Below are positions 56,053-64,000 of a DNA stretch of 64,000 nucleotides, one piece after another (the first letter of the stretch is position 1; every line of letters starts with the position of its first letter). The notes beneath the pieces are model-generated. The model made no database searches, was not told the DNA's origin, and was given only the letters and a program-made list of their open reading frames with translations. The position numbers and the translations under genes are program-made. The stretch comes from Loktanella gaetbuli (lineage in GTDB: Bacteria > Pseudomonadota > Alphaproteobacteria > Rhodobacterales > Rhodobacteraceae), in contig NZ_JAJATZ010000007.1 in the NCBI RefSeq assembly GCF_020531945.1, forward strand, positions 62,001 to 126,000, read 5' to 3'.

Positions 56053-56811
56053 CTAATCCAGCACGATGGACGCAATCATGCGCCCGTAATCTGCATCATT
56101 GGCATGGGTGGACCTGCGATAACTGAAGAATCGCGCAGGGTCCGCATAGGTGCAGTGCCGCGTCCATGATGCATGACCGATCCCGGCACCGCGCAGCCGG
56201 TGCAACCCGTAGGCGGGCAGATCGAAATGCAGCCTGTCGCCTGCGCCATTCGCAAAGAATCGGCTGTTGGCGTCGTCTTCGGTCAAAAAGGCATCCATGA
56301 ACTCCGGTCCGACCTCATAGGCGGACTGGCTGATGGATGGTCCGATGACGGCGCTGATCCGCGCCCGGTCCGCACCCAGTGCCACCATTGCGTCGATCGT
56401 GTTTTCCAAGACGCCCGACAGCGCGCCTTTCCAGCCGGCGTGGGCCGCGCCGATCACCCGCGCCTGCGCATCGGCGAACAGCACGGGCTGGCAATCGGCG
56501 GTCAGGGTGCACAGGGCAACGCCGGGGGTGGCCGTGACGATCCCGTCGGCCTTGGGCAGTGTGGTCAATGGCCCCGTGACGGCCACCACATCGGGCGAAT
56601 GCACCTGATAGACACCCACCAGCCAATCCGGGTCGACCCCCATGTGACTTGCGACCCGTTCACGGTTGATCGCCACGATTTCCGACTGATCGGCGCTGCC
56701 GATCCCGCAATTGAGCGATGCGTAGATACCAGAGGACGCACCACCCTTGCGGGTGAAAAAACCGTGGCGCAAGTTTGCCAGGGCATCGTCGGTAATCGGG
56801 GCAAGTGTCAT
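56053..56811 (-). CDS. pgeF: Peptidoglycan editing factor PgeF / multicopper polyphenol oxidase-like (YfiH)
   Basis: This 252-residue protein has the YfiH fold with metal or zinc ligands in VYQVHSPDV, LTADCQPVLFAD and AAHAGWKGALSGVLENTI. Such proteins have purine nucleosidase/deaminase-like activity and, in E. coli, remove mis-incorporated serine from peptidoglycan precursors. It overlaps the midA-like gene by 4 bp in a lgt-midA-pgeF operon. Confidence 0.93.
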   Translation of the reverse strand: MTLAPITDDALANLRHGFFTRKGGASSGIYASLNCGIGSADQSEIVAINRERVASHMGVDPDWLVGVYQVHSPDVVAVTGPLTTLPKADGIVTATPGVALCTLTADCQPVLFADAQARVIGAAHAGWKGALSGVLENTIDAMVALGADRARISAVIGPSISQSAYEVGPEFMDAFLTEDDANSRFFANGAGDRLHFDLPAYGLHRLRGAGIGHASWTRHCTYADPARFFSYRRSTHANDADYGRMIASIVLD

Positions 56812-57863
56812 GCGGTCAGTCCCGGTGGCGGCGTGCTGCCTGCGGCATACAGGCCCAATACCTTGAATAGGTCGCCCATTTCGGCGGGGTGGGTCAACCG
56901 TCGATGGGCCGAAATCAGGGTTTCGCGTGCGGGTTCGCTCAAACCTTTGGCAAGCGCCTGCGCCCGGTTGCTGATCCCGAGGCGTTCGAGGAACACGCCT
57001 TGTGGCGTTAGTTTGCTGTGCAGCGCAGGCTGTGCTGCCTGCGCCAATGCCGCGAAATCGACATGCGCTGTCAGGTCCGCCGCCCCCGGTGTCGCAAAGG
57101 GATCGACGGGCTGGTGCGCCTGCACCGCCTGGAACGTGTCGCCGAAACTGGTCCAGCCGCCGTAATCCACGATCAGTGCCGCACCACCATGACCTGCGAT
57201 GCGCGCACCGATAATGCGTGCTGCGTCCTGCGCATGCTTGCTGACCTCGATCACGTCGCCGTCGCGGGTGTCGTCCATGCGGTCCGCCAGCATTGCCAGC
57301 GGGGCGGGTTCGGTCAGTCCCAGCGTCAGTGCACCATCCGACAGTCCCACGACACGTTCGCGCCAGCCACGATCGTCGCGCTGAAACTGCCGGATCGGCA
57401 GCGCGTCGAAAAATTCGTTGGCGACCAGAAACAGGGGCTGGGCAGGCAGGGCATCCAGATGATCCAGCCAGATCGCATCGGGCACCAGCTGCGCCTGTGC
57501 CGCGCGCAGCACCGGGGATGCCTCGATCAGATGGACCTCTGCGGCATCGCGGAATCCCGGCACCCGTGCTGTGGCGCGCAGGATATCCGCCATCAGCGTG
57601 CCGCGCCCCGGTCCCGGTTCAGCCAGCGAAAACCGCTTGGGCGATCCCTGATCCATCCACGCCTGCGCCAGCGCGAGGCCGATCAGCTCTCCGAACATCT
57701 GGCTGATCTCGGGCGCGGTTATGAAATCGCCAGCCGCCCCGAACGGGTCGCGGGTCGCGTAATAGCCGTCGATGGGGTCCAGCAGGCAGGTGGACATGTA
57801 GTCGGCCAATGTCATCGGGCCGTCAGTGGCGATGCGCGCCATCAGACGATCAGCCAGTGTCAT
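56808..57863 (-). CDS. SAM-dependent methyltransferase of MidA/NDUFAF7 family
   Basis: This 351-residue protein matches the DUF185 family. It has DPFGAAGDFITAPEISQMFGE near residue 45 (quoted in part), a SAM-binding LAEPGPGRGTLMADILRA, and VANEFFDALPIRQF. The eukaryotic relative methylates an arginine of a complex I subunit; the bacterial target is unknown. It overlaps lgt upstream and pgeF downstream by 4 bp each. Confidence 0.93.
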   Translation of the reverse strand: MTLADRLMARIATDGPMTLADYMSTCLLDPIDGYYATRDPFGAAGDFITAPEISQMFGELIGLALAQAWMDQGSPKRFSLAEPGPGRGTLMADILRATARVPGFRDAAEVHLIEASPVLRAAQAQLVPDAIWLDHLDALPAQPLFLVANEFFDALPIRQFQRDDRGWRERVVGLSDGALTLGLTEPAPLAMLADRMDDTRDGDVIEVSKHAQDAARIIGARIAGHGGAALIVDYGGWTSFGDTFQAVQAHQPVDPFATPGAADLTAHVDFAALAQAAQPALHSKLTPQGVFLERLGISNRAQALAKGLSEPARETLISAHRRLTHPAEMGDLFKVLGLYAAGSTPPPGLTA

Positions 57864-58735
57864 CGGCGCGAAAGGAAGATCAGTGTCAGACCAAACAGGA
57901 TCATCGGCAGGCTAAGCAATTGGCCCATCGTCAGACCCCATGCGCCGAAATCCAGCGCCCAGCCCAGCGGGTTGCCCGGGCCCTGAAACTGCGCATCGGG
58001 CTGGCGTACGAATTCGATCATGAACCGCGCCAGCGCATAGCCCGCGCAGAACACGCCCGTGATGAACCAAGGTGCCTTCAACCCGCCACGGCGGTATACA
58101 AGAAACAGCAGGATCGCGCCCAGCACCAACCCTTCGAGTGCGGATTCGTACAATTGGCTGGGGTGCCGTGCGCACAGCCCCATTATGTCACCACAGTCCT
58201 GTGCCGCAGCCCCGGGAAACACGACGGCCCAGGGCACGTCGGTCGGGCGACCCCACAGCTCTCCGTTGACGAAATTCGCGATACGCACCAGCAGGATCGC
58301 GGGTGTCGCGGCCAGACAGGTCACGTCCGCCATCGACCCGAACGACGCGCCATTGCGGCGGCTGAACAGATAGACTGCCAGCACGACCCCCAGAAATCCG
58401 CCGTGAAACGACATGCCGCCGGTCCAGATCGCGGGAATTTCCAGTGGATTGGCCAGGTAGTAAGCCGGTTGGTAGAACAGGCAGTAGCCCAGACGCCCGC
58501 CCGCGATCACACCCACCACGATATAGGTCAGGTAATCCTCCAGCCGCGCCGCCGCGACCGGCGGTTCACCGCGCCACAGCACGGGGCGGTTCAGCGCCTG
58601 CTTGATCATCTGATAGCCGATGGCGATGCCCACGATATAGGCCAGCGCATACCAGCGCAGGGCAAAACTGCGCCCGAACAGGTCGATCGAAAATACCTCG
58701 GGCGAGATATCGGGAAAGGGAAGGGCGGCCAACAT
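57860..58735 (-). CDS. lgt: Prolipoprotein diacylglyceryl transferase
   Basis: This 291-residue inner-membrane enzyme adds diacylglycerol to the lipobox cysteine of lipoproteins. Helical segments alternate with the signature GGMSFHGGFLGVVLAVYLF, and with RIANFVNGELWGRPTD, which contains the family's essential arginine and asparagine. The start MLAALPFPDISPEVFSI is the usual one. It is the first gene of lgt-midA-pgeF and diverges from ubiK. Confidence 0.95.
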   Translation of the reverse strand: MLAALPFPDISPEVFSIDLFGRSFALRWYALAYIVGIAIGYQMIKQALNRPVLWRGEPPVAAARLEDYLTYIVVGVIAGGRLGYCLFYQPAYYLANPLEIPAIWTGGMSFHGGFLGVVLAVYLFSRRNGASFGSMADVTCLAATPAILLVRIANFVNGELWGRPTDVPWAVVFPGAAAQDCGDIMGLCARHPSQLYESALEGLVLGAILLFLVYRRGGLKAPWFITGVFCAGYALARFMIEFVRQPDAQFQGPGNPLGWALDFGAWGLTMGQLLSLPMILFGLTLIFLSRR

Positions 58736-58844
58736 GCCGCCATCTGTGTAATCGGGCGCGGGTGAAGTCAACCAGCCGCGCTTGAATACAGGCGCGCCGC
58801 CGCCCATATACGATATAACAAATTCCTCAGCGCAGGTGGATACC

Positions 58845-59087
58845 ATGCAACAACGCGGCAAGATTTTCGACGACATCAGCCAATTGATGACCAACGCGAT
58901 GGGCGTGGCCCAAGGTGCCAAGGACGAGGCGAACAACGCCATCTCGGGCATGATGGACCGCTGGCTGGCCGACCGTGATTTCGTCACGCGCGAAGAATTC
59001 GACGCCGTCCGCGCCATGGCGCAAAAGGCGCGCGAAGAGAATGCGGCCCTTCTTGCGCGGATCGAGGCGCTGGAAGCCAAAGGCTGA
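58845..59087 (+). CDS. ubiK: UbiK family accessory factor (BMFP, YqiC-like)
   Basis: This 80-residue protein has FDDISQLMTNAMG at the start. A coiled-coil tail follows, with DFVTREEFDAVRAMAQKARE. The E. coli relative helps ubiquinone synthesis under aerobic conditions. The ATG at 58845 follows CAGGTGGA. A rho-independent terminator follows at 59118. Confidence 0.88.
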   Translation: MQQRGKIFDDISQLMTNAMGVAQGAKDEANNAISGMMDRWLADRDFVTREEFDAVRAMAQKAREENAALLARIEALEAKG

Positions 59088-59117
59088 CCTGACCCGCGAA
59101 AACGGACATCGAAAGAA

Positions 59118-59150
59118 TACCCGCCCGCATCCGCGTGGCGGGTGTTTTGT
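59118..59150 (+). terminator. Rho-independent terminator of ubiK
   Basis: ACCCGCC (59119-59125) pairs with GGCGGGT (59137-59143) and is followed by GTTTTGTTGT. It lies 31 bp past the ubiK stop. Confidence 0.8.
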
Positions 59151-59178
59151 TGTGTGTGGCACGCCGGTGGTCTAGGCG

Positions 59179-59517
59179 GTGCAGGTGGATGATACCCTGC
59201 CACCGTGCCCCGAATGTGCTGCCGACATGACATATGCGGTTGATGCCTTGTTGAATTGTCCCGCCTGCGGCCATGCGTGGTCAGCCGCGGATACCGCCGC
59301 TGACGTGGTGCGCGATGCGGTGGGCAACCCGCTGGCGGATGGCGACACGGTCACCGTGATCAAGGATCTGCGCCTCAAGGGCGGGTCCGGTGTGGTCAAG
59401 GTCGGCACAAAGGTCAGCAATATCCGTTTGGTGGACGGCGATCACGATATCGACTGCAAGGTCCCCGGATTTGGCCAGATGGGCCTGAAATCGCAATTCG
59501 TGAAAAAGGTGACCTAG
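59179..59517 (+). CDS. PhnA/YjdM-like zinc-ribbon protein
   Basis: This 112-residue protein begins with a zinc ribbon, PCPECAADMTYAVDALLNCP followed by ACGHAW, with four cysteines. It continues with the YjdM-type KOW-like domain (GNPLADGDTVTVIKDL, GLKSQFVKKV). It is named for the alkylphosphonate operon of E. coli but has no proven phosphonate role. The start is GTG at 59179, or GTG at 59185; neither has a clear ribosome site. Confidence 0.9.
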   Translation: MQVDDTLPPCPECAADMTYAVDALLNCPACGHAWSAADTAADVVRDAVGNPLADGDTVTVIKDLRLKGGSGVVKVGTKVSNIRLVDGDHDIDCKVPGFGQMGLKSQFVKKVT

Positions 59518-59541
59518 GCACCGGACCAATGGGTTTGGAAC

Positions 59542-61055
59542 CTAGACCTCCTTGGTCAGGGTCAATCGAAAGCTGACGGCCTCGGCGATATGGGCGCGGC
59601 CCACGTCATCGCTGGATTCGAGATCGGCAATCGTGCGGGCGACGCGTAGCACGCGGTGATATCCCCGCGCGGACAGGCCAAAGCGTTCGGCCACGTCGCG
59701 CAGCAACGCGCGGCCTGCATCGTCAGGGGTAGCAACCGCCTCTAGCACGTCGCCCAGTGCATCGGCATTGGACCACATCGCGGATTCTTCGTCATAGCGA
59801 TCCGTCTGGATGCGGCGCGCACCGGCAATGCGCTGAGCGATCACCTGTGATGTTTCGCCTGTCGCGGGCAAGTCGAGATCGGTATAGGCCACCGGCGGCA
59901 CCTCGACCCGCAAATCGAAACGATCCATCAGTGGCCCGGAAATGCGTCCAAGGTAATCGTCGCCACAGACGGGTGCGCGCCCGCAAGCGCGGGCCGGATC
60001 GGGCAGATACCCACATTTGCAAGGGTTCGCCGCCGCCACCAGCATGAACCGGCAGGGATAGCGGACGTGCGCATTGGCGCGGGCAACGACCACCTCGCCC
60101 GTCTCGATGGGTTGCCGCAGCGTTTCCAGCACCTGGCGCGGAAATTCGGGGAATTCGTCCATGAACAGCACACCATTGTGCGCGAGGCTGATTTCGCCTG
60201 GTTTGGCCCCGCGCCCGCCGCCGACGATTGCGGGGGTGGATGCGGTGTGATGCGGTTCGCGAAAGGGTCGCGTGCGGTTGATGCCGCCCTCGGTCAGCAA
60301 TCCCGCGACGGAATGGATCATCGAGGTTTCCAGCGCCTCGACCGGCGTCAGAGGCGGCAACAGACCGGGCAGGCGGGCAGCGAGCATGGATTTGCCTGAT
60401 CCCGGCGTGCCGACCATCATCAGATGGTGCCGCCCGGCCGCCGCGATTTCCAGTGCGCGTTTCGCACGTTCCTGGCCCTTGACCTCGGACAGGCAACGCG
60501 CGCCGCTGTGTTGGGTGACCTCGCCAGCCTCGGCAGGGTCCAGCACGCGGCGTCCGGTGAAATGGTCGATGGCCTGCGACAGCGTGGCAGGGGCCAGGAC
60601 GCGGACGCTGTCCACCCAGGCGGCCTCTGCACCGCAGGGCTGCGGACACATCAGCGCGCGATCCTCTGACCCGGCGGCCACGGCGGCAGGCAGTGCGCCT
60701 GTCACTGGCACCAATGCGCCGTTCAGCGACAGCTCGCCCAGGGCCACGGTGGCGGCGATGTCATCCTTGGGCAGGATGTCGATGGCCCCCAGCACCGCCA
60801 GGGCGATGGGCAGATCGAAATGCGACCCTTCCTTGAGGATGTCGGCAGGCGACAGGTTGATGCTGATCCGTGCGCTGGGAACGCGATGGCAAGGGCTGCG
60901 AGGGCCGCCCGCACACGCTCGCGTGCCTCTGATACAGCCTTGTCCGGCAATCCCACGATGGCAAAGGCCGGCAGTCCGGGGGTGATGGCGCATTGCACCT
61001 GCACCAGCCGCGCGTCGATGCCGTCAAAGGCGACTGTATAGGCAAGGGCGGTCAT
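59542..61055 (-). pseudogene. YifB/ComM-family AAA+ ATPase, interrupted by a single-base frameshift
   Basis: The N-terminus (MTALAYTVAFDGIDARLVQ, AIVGLPDKAVSEARERV) starts at 61055. It runs in one frame to about 60880. The next expected sequence (SARISINLSPADILKEGSHF) is in another frame, which continues to 59542 with Walker A GTPGSGKSMLAARLPG. The frames join at the GGG at 60877-60879. Adding one G would give a 504-residue protein of normal length. Thus it is either a pseudogene or a sequencing error in the homopolymer. The intact protein is a Mg chelatase-like helicase; its ComM relative aids natural transformation. Confidence 0.85.
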
Positions 61056-61136
61056 GGCGGCCTGTGGTGGTTGCCGTGCCAGTTGACTGCGAGATCGTTG
61101 TTAATTGGTTAACGCCGGGCTGATTTCGATGTCGGA

Positions 61137-61187
61137 GGGGGCGCTGCCCCCGCCTGCGGCCCCCCGGGATATTTCTGACCAGAAGAA
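61137..61187. repeat. Dispersed intergenic element, shorter variant
   Basis: GGGGGCGCTGCCCCC (61137-61151) is a 6-bp stem with a 3-base loop. It is followed by GCCTGCGGCCCCCCGGGATA and TTTCTGACCAGAAGAAGG. Its GGGATATTT and trailing purine-rich end resemble the ends of the elements at 2041 and 33672. It lies between yifB and the GST gene. Confidence 0.5.
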
Positions 61188-61189
61188 GG

Positions 61190-62056
61190 TCAGACCAGTG
61201 CCATGAATTTTGGCCATGCAGCAGGATCGGCCACGGTCTTGTCGCGGCAAAACGCGTTGCAAAATCCGAACGTGCGTCCGTCCATGGTCATGAGGTGGGT
61301 CACGGGATCCCCCGAATAAGGGCAGGTCCGGTTTTCGGCGGTGCCCTGATCGACGGCGCGGGCCTGCAGTGGCGCGGGGCCGGGCCAAGGGCGTTTGGGC
61401 AGATCCATCGCATAGGGCATCGGATCGTAGCTCTGCGTGAGCCCCATCGCCCGCCATTGCCGGATCAGCGGATCGTTCAGGTGGGCGGCAACATAGGCCT
61501 GCGCCGCGTCAGACACCGGCAGGTCGTATGTGGCGATGCGCAATGCCGCGGGCGCATAGAAAACATCCGCCAGCGAATAGGTCCCGAACAGCCAGGGACC
61601 GCCGGCTCCATGGCGCGCACGGGCCAGCGCCCAGAGTGTTTCCAAGCGCGCCAGATCGGCCAGCACGTCCGGTCCGGGGGTGAACCCTTGCCAGCCGTGG
61701 GCCAGCATCATCGGACAATCGCCGCGCAGGGCCGCAAATCCGCTGTGCATCTCGGCCACGAGCGACCGGGCCAGCGCGCGTGCGCCGGGATCGGCCGGGT
61801 ACAGACCGGCCTGAGGATGCGCCTCAGCCAGTGTTTCGGCCATGGCGATGCTATCGGTCAGCACATGGCCCTGCGGCGTCCGCAACACCGGGACAGTGCG
61901 TGCCGGAGCCAGATCAGCAAGGTCGGCCGCCATCGTCCCGGAATAGAGCCCCACCATATGGCTGCGGTACGGCAAATCAAAGGCTGCAAGCATCAACCAT
62001 CCGCGCAGGGACCAGCTGGAAAACGTACGGTCTCCGATAAACAGGTCGTAGGTCAT
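61190..62056 (-). CDS. Glutathione S-transferase family protein with C-terminal cysteine motif
   Basis: This 288-residue protein begins with a GST N-terminal thioredoxin-like domain (IGDRTFSSWSLRGWLMLAAF). It continues with a helical domain (LARSLVAEMHSGFAALRG). The last 44 residues form a Cys-rich tail: CPYSG (Cys245), His254, FCNAFC (Cys266, Cys270), RDKT. This spacing resembles a small metal-binding finger. The tail is unusual for GSTs. The substrate is unknown. Confidence 0.85.
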   Translation of the reverse strand: MTYDLFIGDRTFSSWSLRGWLMLAAFDLPYRSHMVGLYSGTMAADLADLAPARTVPVLRTPQGHVLTDSIAMAETLAEAHPQAGLYPADPGARALARSLVAEMHSGFAALRGDCPMMLAHGWQGFTPGPDVLADLARLETLWALARARHGAGGPWLFGTYSLADVFYAPAALRIATYDLPVSDAAQAYVAAHLNDPLIRQWRAMGLTQSYDPMPYAMDLPKRPWPGPAPLQARAVDQGTAENRTCPYSGDPVTHLMTMDGRTFGFCNAFCRDKTVADPAAWPKFMALV

Positions 62057-62133
62057 GGTGGATCTCCTTGATGTTAATCCATTTTAGCGGGCAAATGTGG
62101 CGTCGCGCCAACGGTTATCCGTGATAGGGGCCA

Positions 62134-62706
62134 TCAAGGGCGGTGATTGACCGCACCCAGCGTCCAGCCGTCGATGCCCCGGTCTATCCTGCTGACACTG
62201 AGCGGGTCGATGCTGTGGCTCATCGCCTGATAGGCATTGCCCCCGGCGCGGGTGAATTGCGACATGATCACGCCCATGTGGGCCACCACGATCAGATGTT
62301 GCGGGGCATGGAACGCAATCAGCGCGTCAATTGCCGCGGTGACCCTGTCCGTCAGGTCGTTCCAGCTCTCGCCGTCGGGTGCGCGCAGGTCACCGGGCTG
62401 TTCCCAGAACTGACGTGACAGCACCGGGTCGCGGGCACTGACCTGTGTATGGTGCAAGCCGTCCCAGGCACCAAAATCGATTTCACGCAATGCCGGGTCA
62501 TGGGGCAGACGCAGGCGGTCACCCTGGATGGCATCTGCCGTGGTCACGGCGCGGATCAGATCCGACGATACCACCGGCCCGGCCGGCAGGTGGCCGGCAA
62601 GACGCGCCAGCGCTGCCCGGTCTGACAGATCCGCTGGCACATCACGCCAACCGGTCATGGATTTTTGATGCGTGGGCCCATGCCGGACCAGCCAGAGCGT
62701 CGTCAT
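62134..62706 (-). CDS. Histidine phosphatase family protein, CobC-like
   Basis: This 190-residue protein has the catalytic LVRHGPTHQK motif. Further pieces are EIDFGAWDGLHHTQV and VVAHMGVIM, with the second active-site histidine. Its ATG overlaps the cobU stop by 2 bp, so it is probably the alpha-ribazole phosphatase of cobalamin synthesis. A phosphoglycerate-mutase-like role cannot be excluded. Confidence 0.85.
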   Translation of the reverse strand: MTTLWLVRHGPTHQKSMTGWRDVPADLSDRAALARLAGHLPAGPVVSSDLIRAVTTADAIQGDRLRLPHDPALREIDFGAWDGLHHTQVSARDPVLSRQFWEQPGDLRAPDGESWNDLTDRVTAAIDALIAFHAPQHLIVVAHMGVIMSQFTRAGGNAYQAMSHSIDPLSVSRIDRGIDGWTLGAVNHRP

Positions 62707-63227
62707 GGTGCCGCCTTGAGCACCAGGGGCAGGCCTGCCATCACGGCGACCACCTGATCGGCCTGTGCGGCCAGGTCGCGGTTCAGGCGGCCCTGTGCCG
62801 CACGGAACCTGCGCGACAGCGCGTTGTCCGGTACGATGCCCATGCCCACCTCGTTGGAGACCACGACGACGGGGCAGGGGCAGGCGGCAATCGCATCCAG
62901 CAGATCGGCACAGGCGCGGTCCACATCCGCCTCTGCCAATATCACGTTGGTCAGCCACAACGTGACACAGTCTAGCAGTACCACGGCGTCCGGCGATTGC
63001 CTGCGCAGGACCTGCGGGGCATCCATCGGGGCCTCTATCGTGGTCCAGTCCGGTCCGCGTTGCAGGCGGTGGGCTGCAATTTTCGCCCGCATCTCATCGT
63101 CAAAGGCCTGGGCTGTCGCAACGTAAACCCTTGAAATTCCAGTCTTGGGCAAGAGCGCCTCTGCATAGGCGGACTTGCCAGAGTTGGCACCGCCTAGAAC
63201 GAAAGTAACTTTGGCCAACTTTTTCAT
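62703..63227 (-). CDS. cobU: Adenosylcobinamide kinase / adenosylcobinamide-phosphate guanylyltransferase
   Basis: This 174-residue enzyme activates cobinamide with ATP and then GTP in vitamin B12 synthesis. The P-loop is VLGGANSGKSAYAE (residues about 10-23). SNEVGMGIVPDNALSRRFR is the family signature near residue 125. It overlaps the cobC-like gene, and the rpoH upstream region starts directly at its ATG. Confidence 0.95.
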   Translation of the reverse strand: MKKLAKVTFVLGGANSGKSAYAEALLPKTGISRVYVATAQAFDDEMRAKIAAHRLQRGPDWTTIEAPMDAPQVLRRQSPDAVVLLDCVTLWLTNVILAEADVDRACADLLDAIAACPCPVVVVSNEVGMGIVPDNALSRRFRAAQGRLNRDLAAQADQVVAVMAGLPLVLKAAP

Positions 63228-63252
63228 GGAACTTTAATGCTTTCGTCGCGTT
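63228..63252 (+). promoter_or_regulatory. GGAAC-N16-CGTT promoter-like site upstream of rpoH
   Basis: GGAAC at 63228-63232 and CGTT at 63249-63252, spaced 16 bp, match the consensus of the alphaproteobacterial general-stress sigma factor EcfG. The site lies 65 bp before the rpoH start. Whether this organism has EcfG cannot be seen from the window. Confidence 0.45.
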
Positions 63253-63316
63253 CTCAACCCAAGTTCAAGCTGTACCCGTTCGGAATGACAAACAGCAAGC
63301 TTCAGGGGGATGACCA

Positions 63317-64000
63317 ATGGCGTTTGATGGATTTTCAGATCAGAAACTCTCACGCACAGCAATGAAGGCCGAATTGCTGGATGCGGAAACAGAACTCAGA
63401 CTGGCCTATGCCTGGCGCGACGAGCGATGCGAGGAAAGCCTGCACCGCCTGATCACCGCTTACATGCGTTTGGCCATTTCGATGGCGGCCAAGTTCAAAC
63501 GCTATGGTGCTCCGATGAACGACCTCATTCAGGAGGCCTCTGTAGGTCTCATGAAGGCGGCCGAAAAATTTGATCCCGATCGCGGTGTGCGATTTTCGAC
63601 CTATGCGGTCTGGTGGATCAAGGCGTCCATTCAGGACTATGTGATGCGTAACTGGTCGATGGTGCGCACCGGGTCCACGTCCAGCCAGAAATCCCTGTTT
63701 TTCAACATGCGCCGGGTACAGGCGCGTCTGGAACGCGAAGCCGCGGCCGAAGGTCGCAAGCTTGAAGGGCACGTCATGCGCCAGTTGATTTCGACCGAGG
63801 TGGGCGTTCCGCTGCACGATGTCGAAATGATGGAAGGCCGGCTGTCCGGGTCCGACTATTCGTTGAACGCGACCCAATCCTCCGAAGACGAAGGGCGCGA
63901 GTGGATCGACGCGTTGCAGGACGACAGTTCTCAGGCGGCGGAAAACGTGGAATTGTCGCATGACAACGAACGTCTGCGTGGCTGGTTGCTGGCGGCATTG
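63317..64000 (+). CDS. rpoH: RNA polymerase sigma-32 (heat-shock) factor RpoH, C-terminus beyond window
   Basis: From the ATG at 63317 the frame runs to the end of the window (228 codons). It has the sigma-70 region 2 core: LAISMAAKFKRYGAPMNDLI, then EASVGLMKAAEKFDPDRGVR, then FSTYAVWWIKASIQDYVMRN. The RpoH box region follows with SSQKSLFFNMRR. It directs transcription of heat-shock genes such as groESL, clpA and hsp20. AGGGGGATGACC lies before the ATG. Rhodobacterales often have two rpoH genes, and which one this is cannot be decided. Confidence 0.95.
   Translation, partial: MAFDGFSDQKLSRTAMKAELLDAETELRLAYAWRDERCEESLHRLITAYMRLAISMAAKFKRYGAPMNDLIQEASVGLMKAAEKFDPDRGVRFSTYAVWWIKASIQDYVMRNWSMVRTGSTSSQKSLFFNMRRVQARLEREAAAEGRKLEGHVMRQLISTEVGVPLHDVEMMEGRLSGSDYSLNATQSSEDEGREWIDALQDDSSQAAENVELSHDNERLRGWLLAAL

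Noticed and set aside
63350..63961. A 203-codon reverse frame at the right edge
   Set aside because: The forward strand encodes sigma-32, with all region 2 motifs, over the same bases.

Overview
This 64 kb window is chromosomal DNA from an alphaproteobacterium, most likely a marine member of the Rhodobacterales (roseobacter group). The evidence is the gene content and order: trpS, murJ and glnD together; rsmI-yraN-gshB; an F1-only atpHAGDC operon with no F0 genes beside it; lgt-midA-pgeF facing ubiK; and family-typical small proteins (DUF1150, DUF465, DUF2125, DUF2161). GC is high, genes are dense and often overlap by 4 bp, and no tRNA, rRNA, phage, insertion sequence or CRISPR array was seen. 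The genus cannot be fixed from the sequence alone.

Layout. 1-9.6 kb: NifU-family scaffold (cut by the left edge), stress protein, branched-chain aminotransferase, trpS, a rhomboid-like protein without catalytic residues, murJ, glnD and an LpoA-like lipoprotein. 9.6-13.4 kb: rsmI-yraN-gshB, DUF2125, ChaC. 13.5-20.0 kb: a MotA/MotB-like ion-channel and cell-wall-binding pair, an M23 peptidase and clpA. 20.2-28.3 kb: gloB, a methyltransferase, atpHAGDC with its terminator, an H-type lectin and prs. 28.4-36.4 kb: isomerase, hydrolase, threonine aldolase, ycgN, ribF, MaoC, HAD, Mn-pyrophosphatase, DUF2161, TraB/GumN. 36.7-44.7 kb: an acidic beta-helix repeat protein, groESL under CIRCE, alternative oxidase, dienelactone hydrolase, amidinotransferase with a DMT exporter, NUDIX. 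44.7-49.1 kb: lipase-like lipoprotein, purEK, DUF465, hsp20-DUF1150, an orphan response regulator. 49.3-55.8 kb: a sulfate-activating enzyme fused to a DNA-binding domain, trxB, lrp, a Hint protein, GCS2 ligase and a small basic protein. 56-64 kb: pgeF, midA, lgt, ubiK, PhnA-like, a frameshifted yifB, a GST, cobC-like, cobU and the start of rpoH.

Most genes are housekeeping. Themes are glutathione and thiol metabolism (gshB, chaC, gloB, HCCA isomerase, GCS2, GST, trxB) and proteostasis (clpA, groESL, hsp20, rpoH), the latter with recognisable control sites.

The most unusual locus is 49.3-51.4 kb. One uninterrupted frame joins a winged-helix domain resembling EPS-associated MarR regulators to a complete bifunctional ATP sulfurylase/APS kinase. 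Three GTTCAC-type half-sites lie directly upstream of its start, which suggests a self-regulating sulfate-activation enzyme. Other points to follow are the single-base frameshift in yifB, the MotAB-like pair with a roughly 500-residue coiled coil, the amidinotransferase-exporter pair, and a leader with an internal terminator before a 59-residue basic protein.
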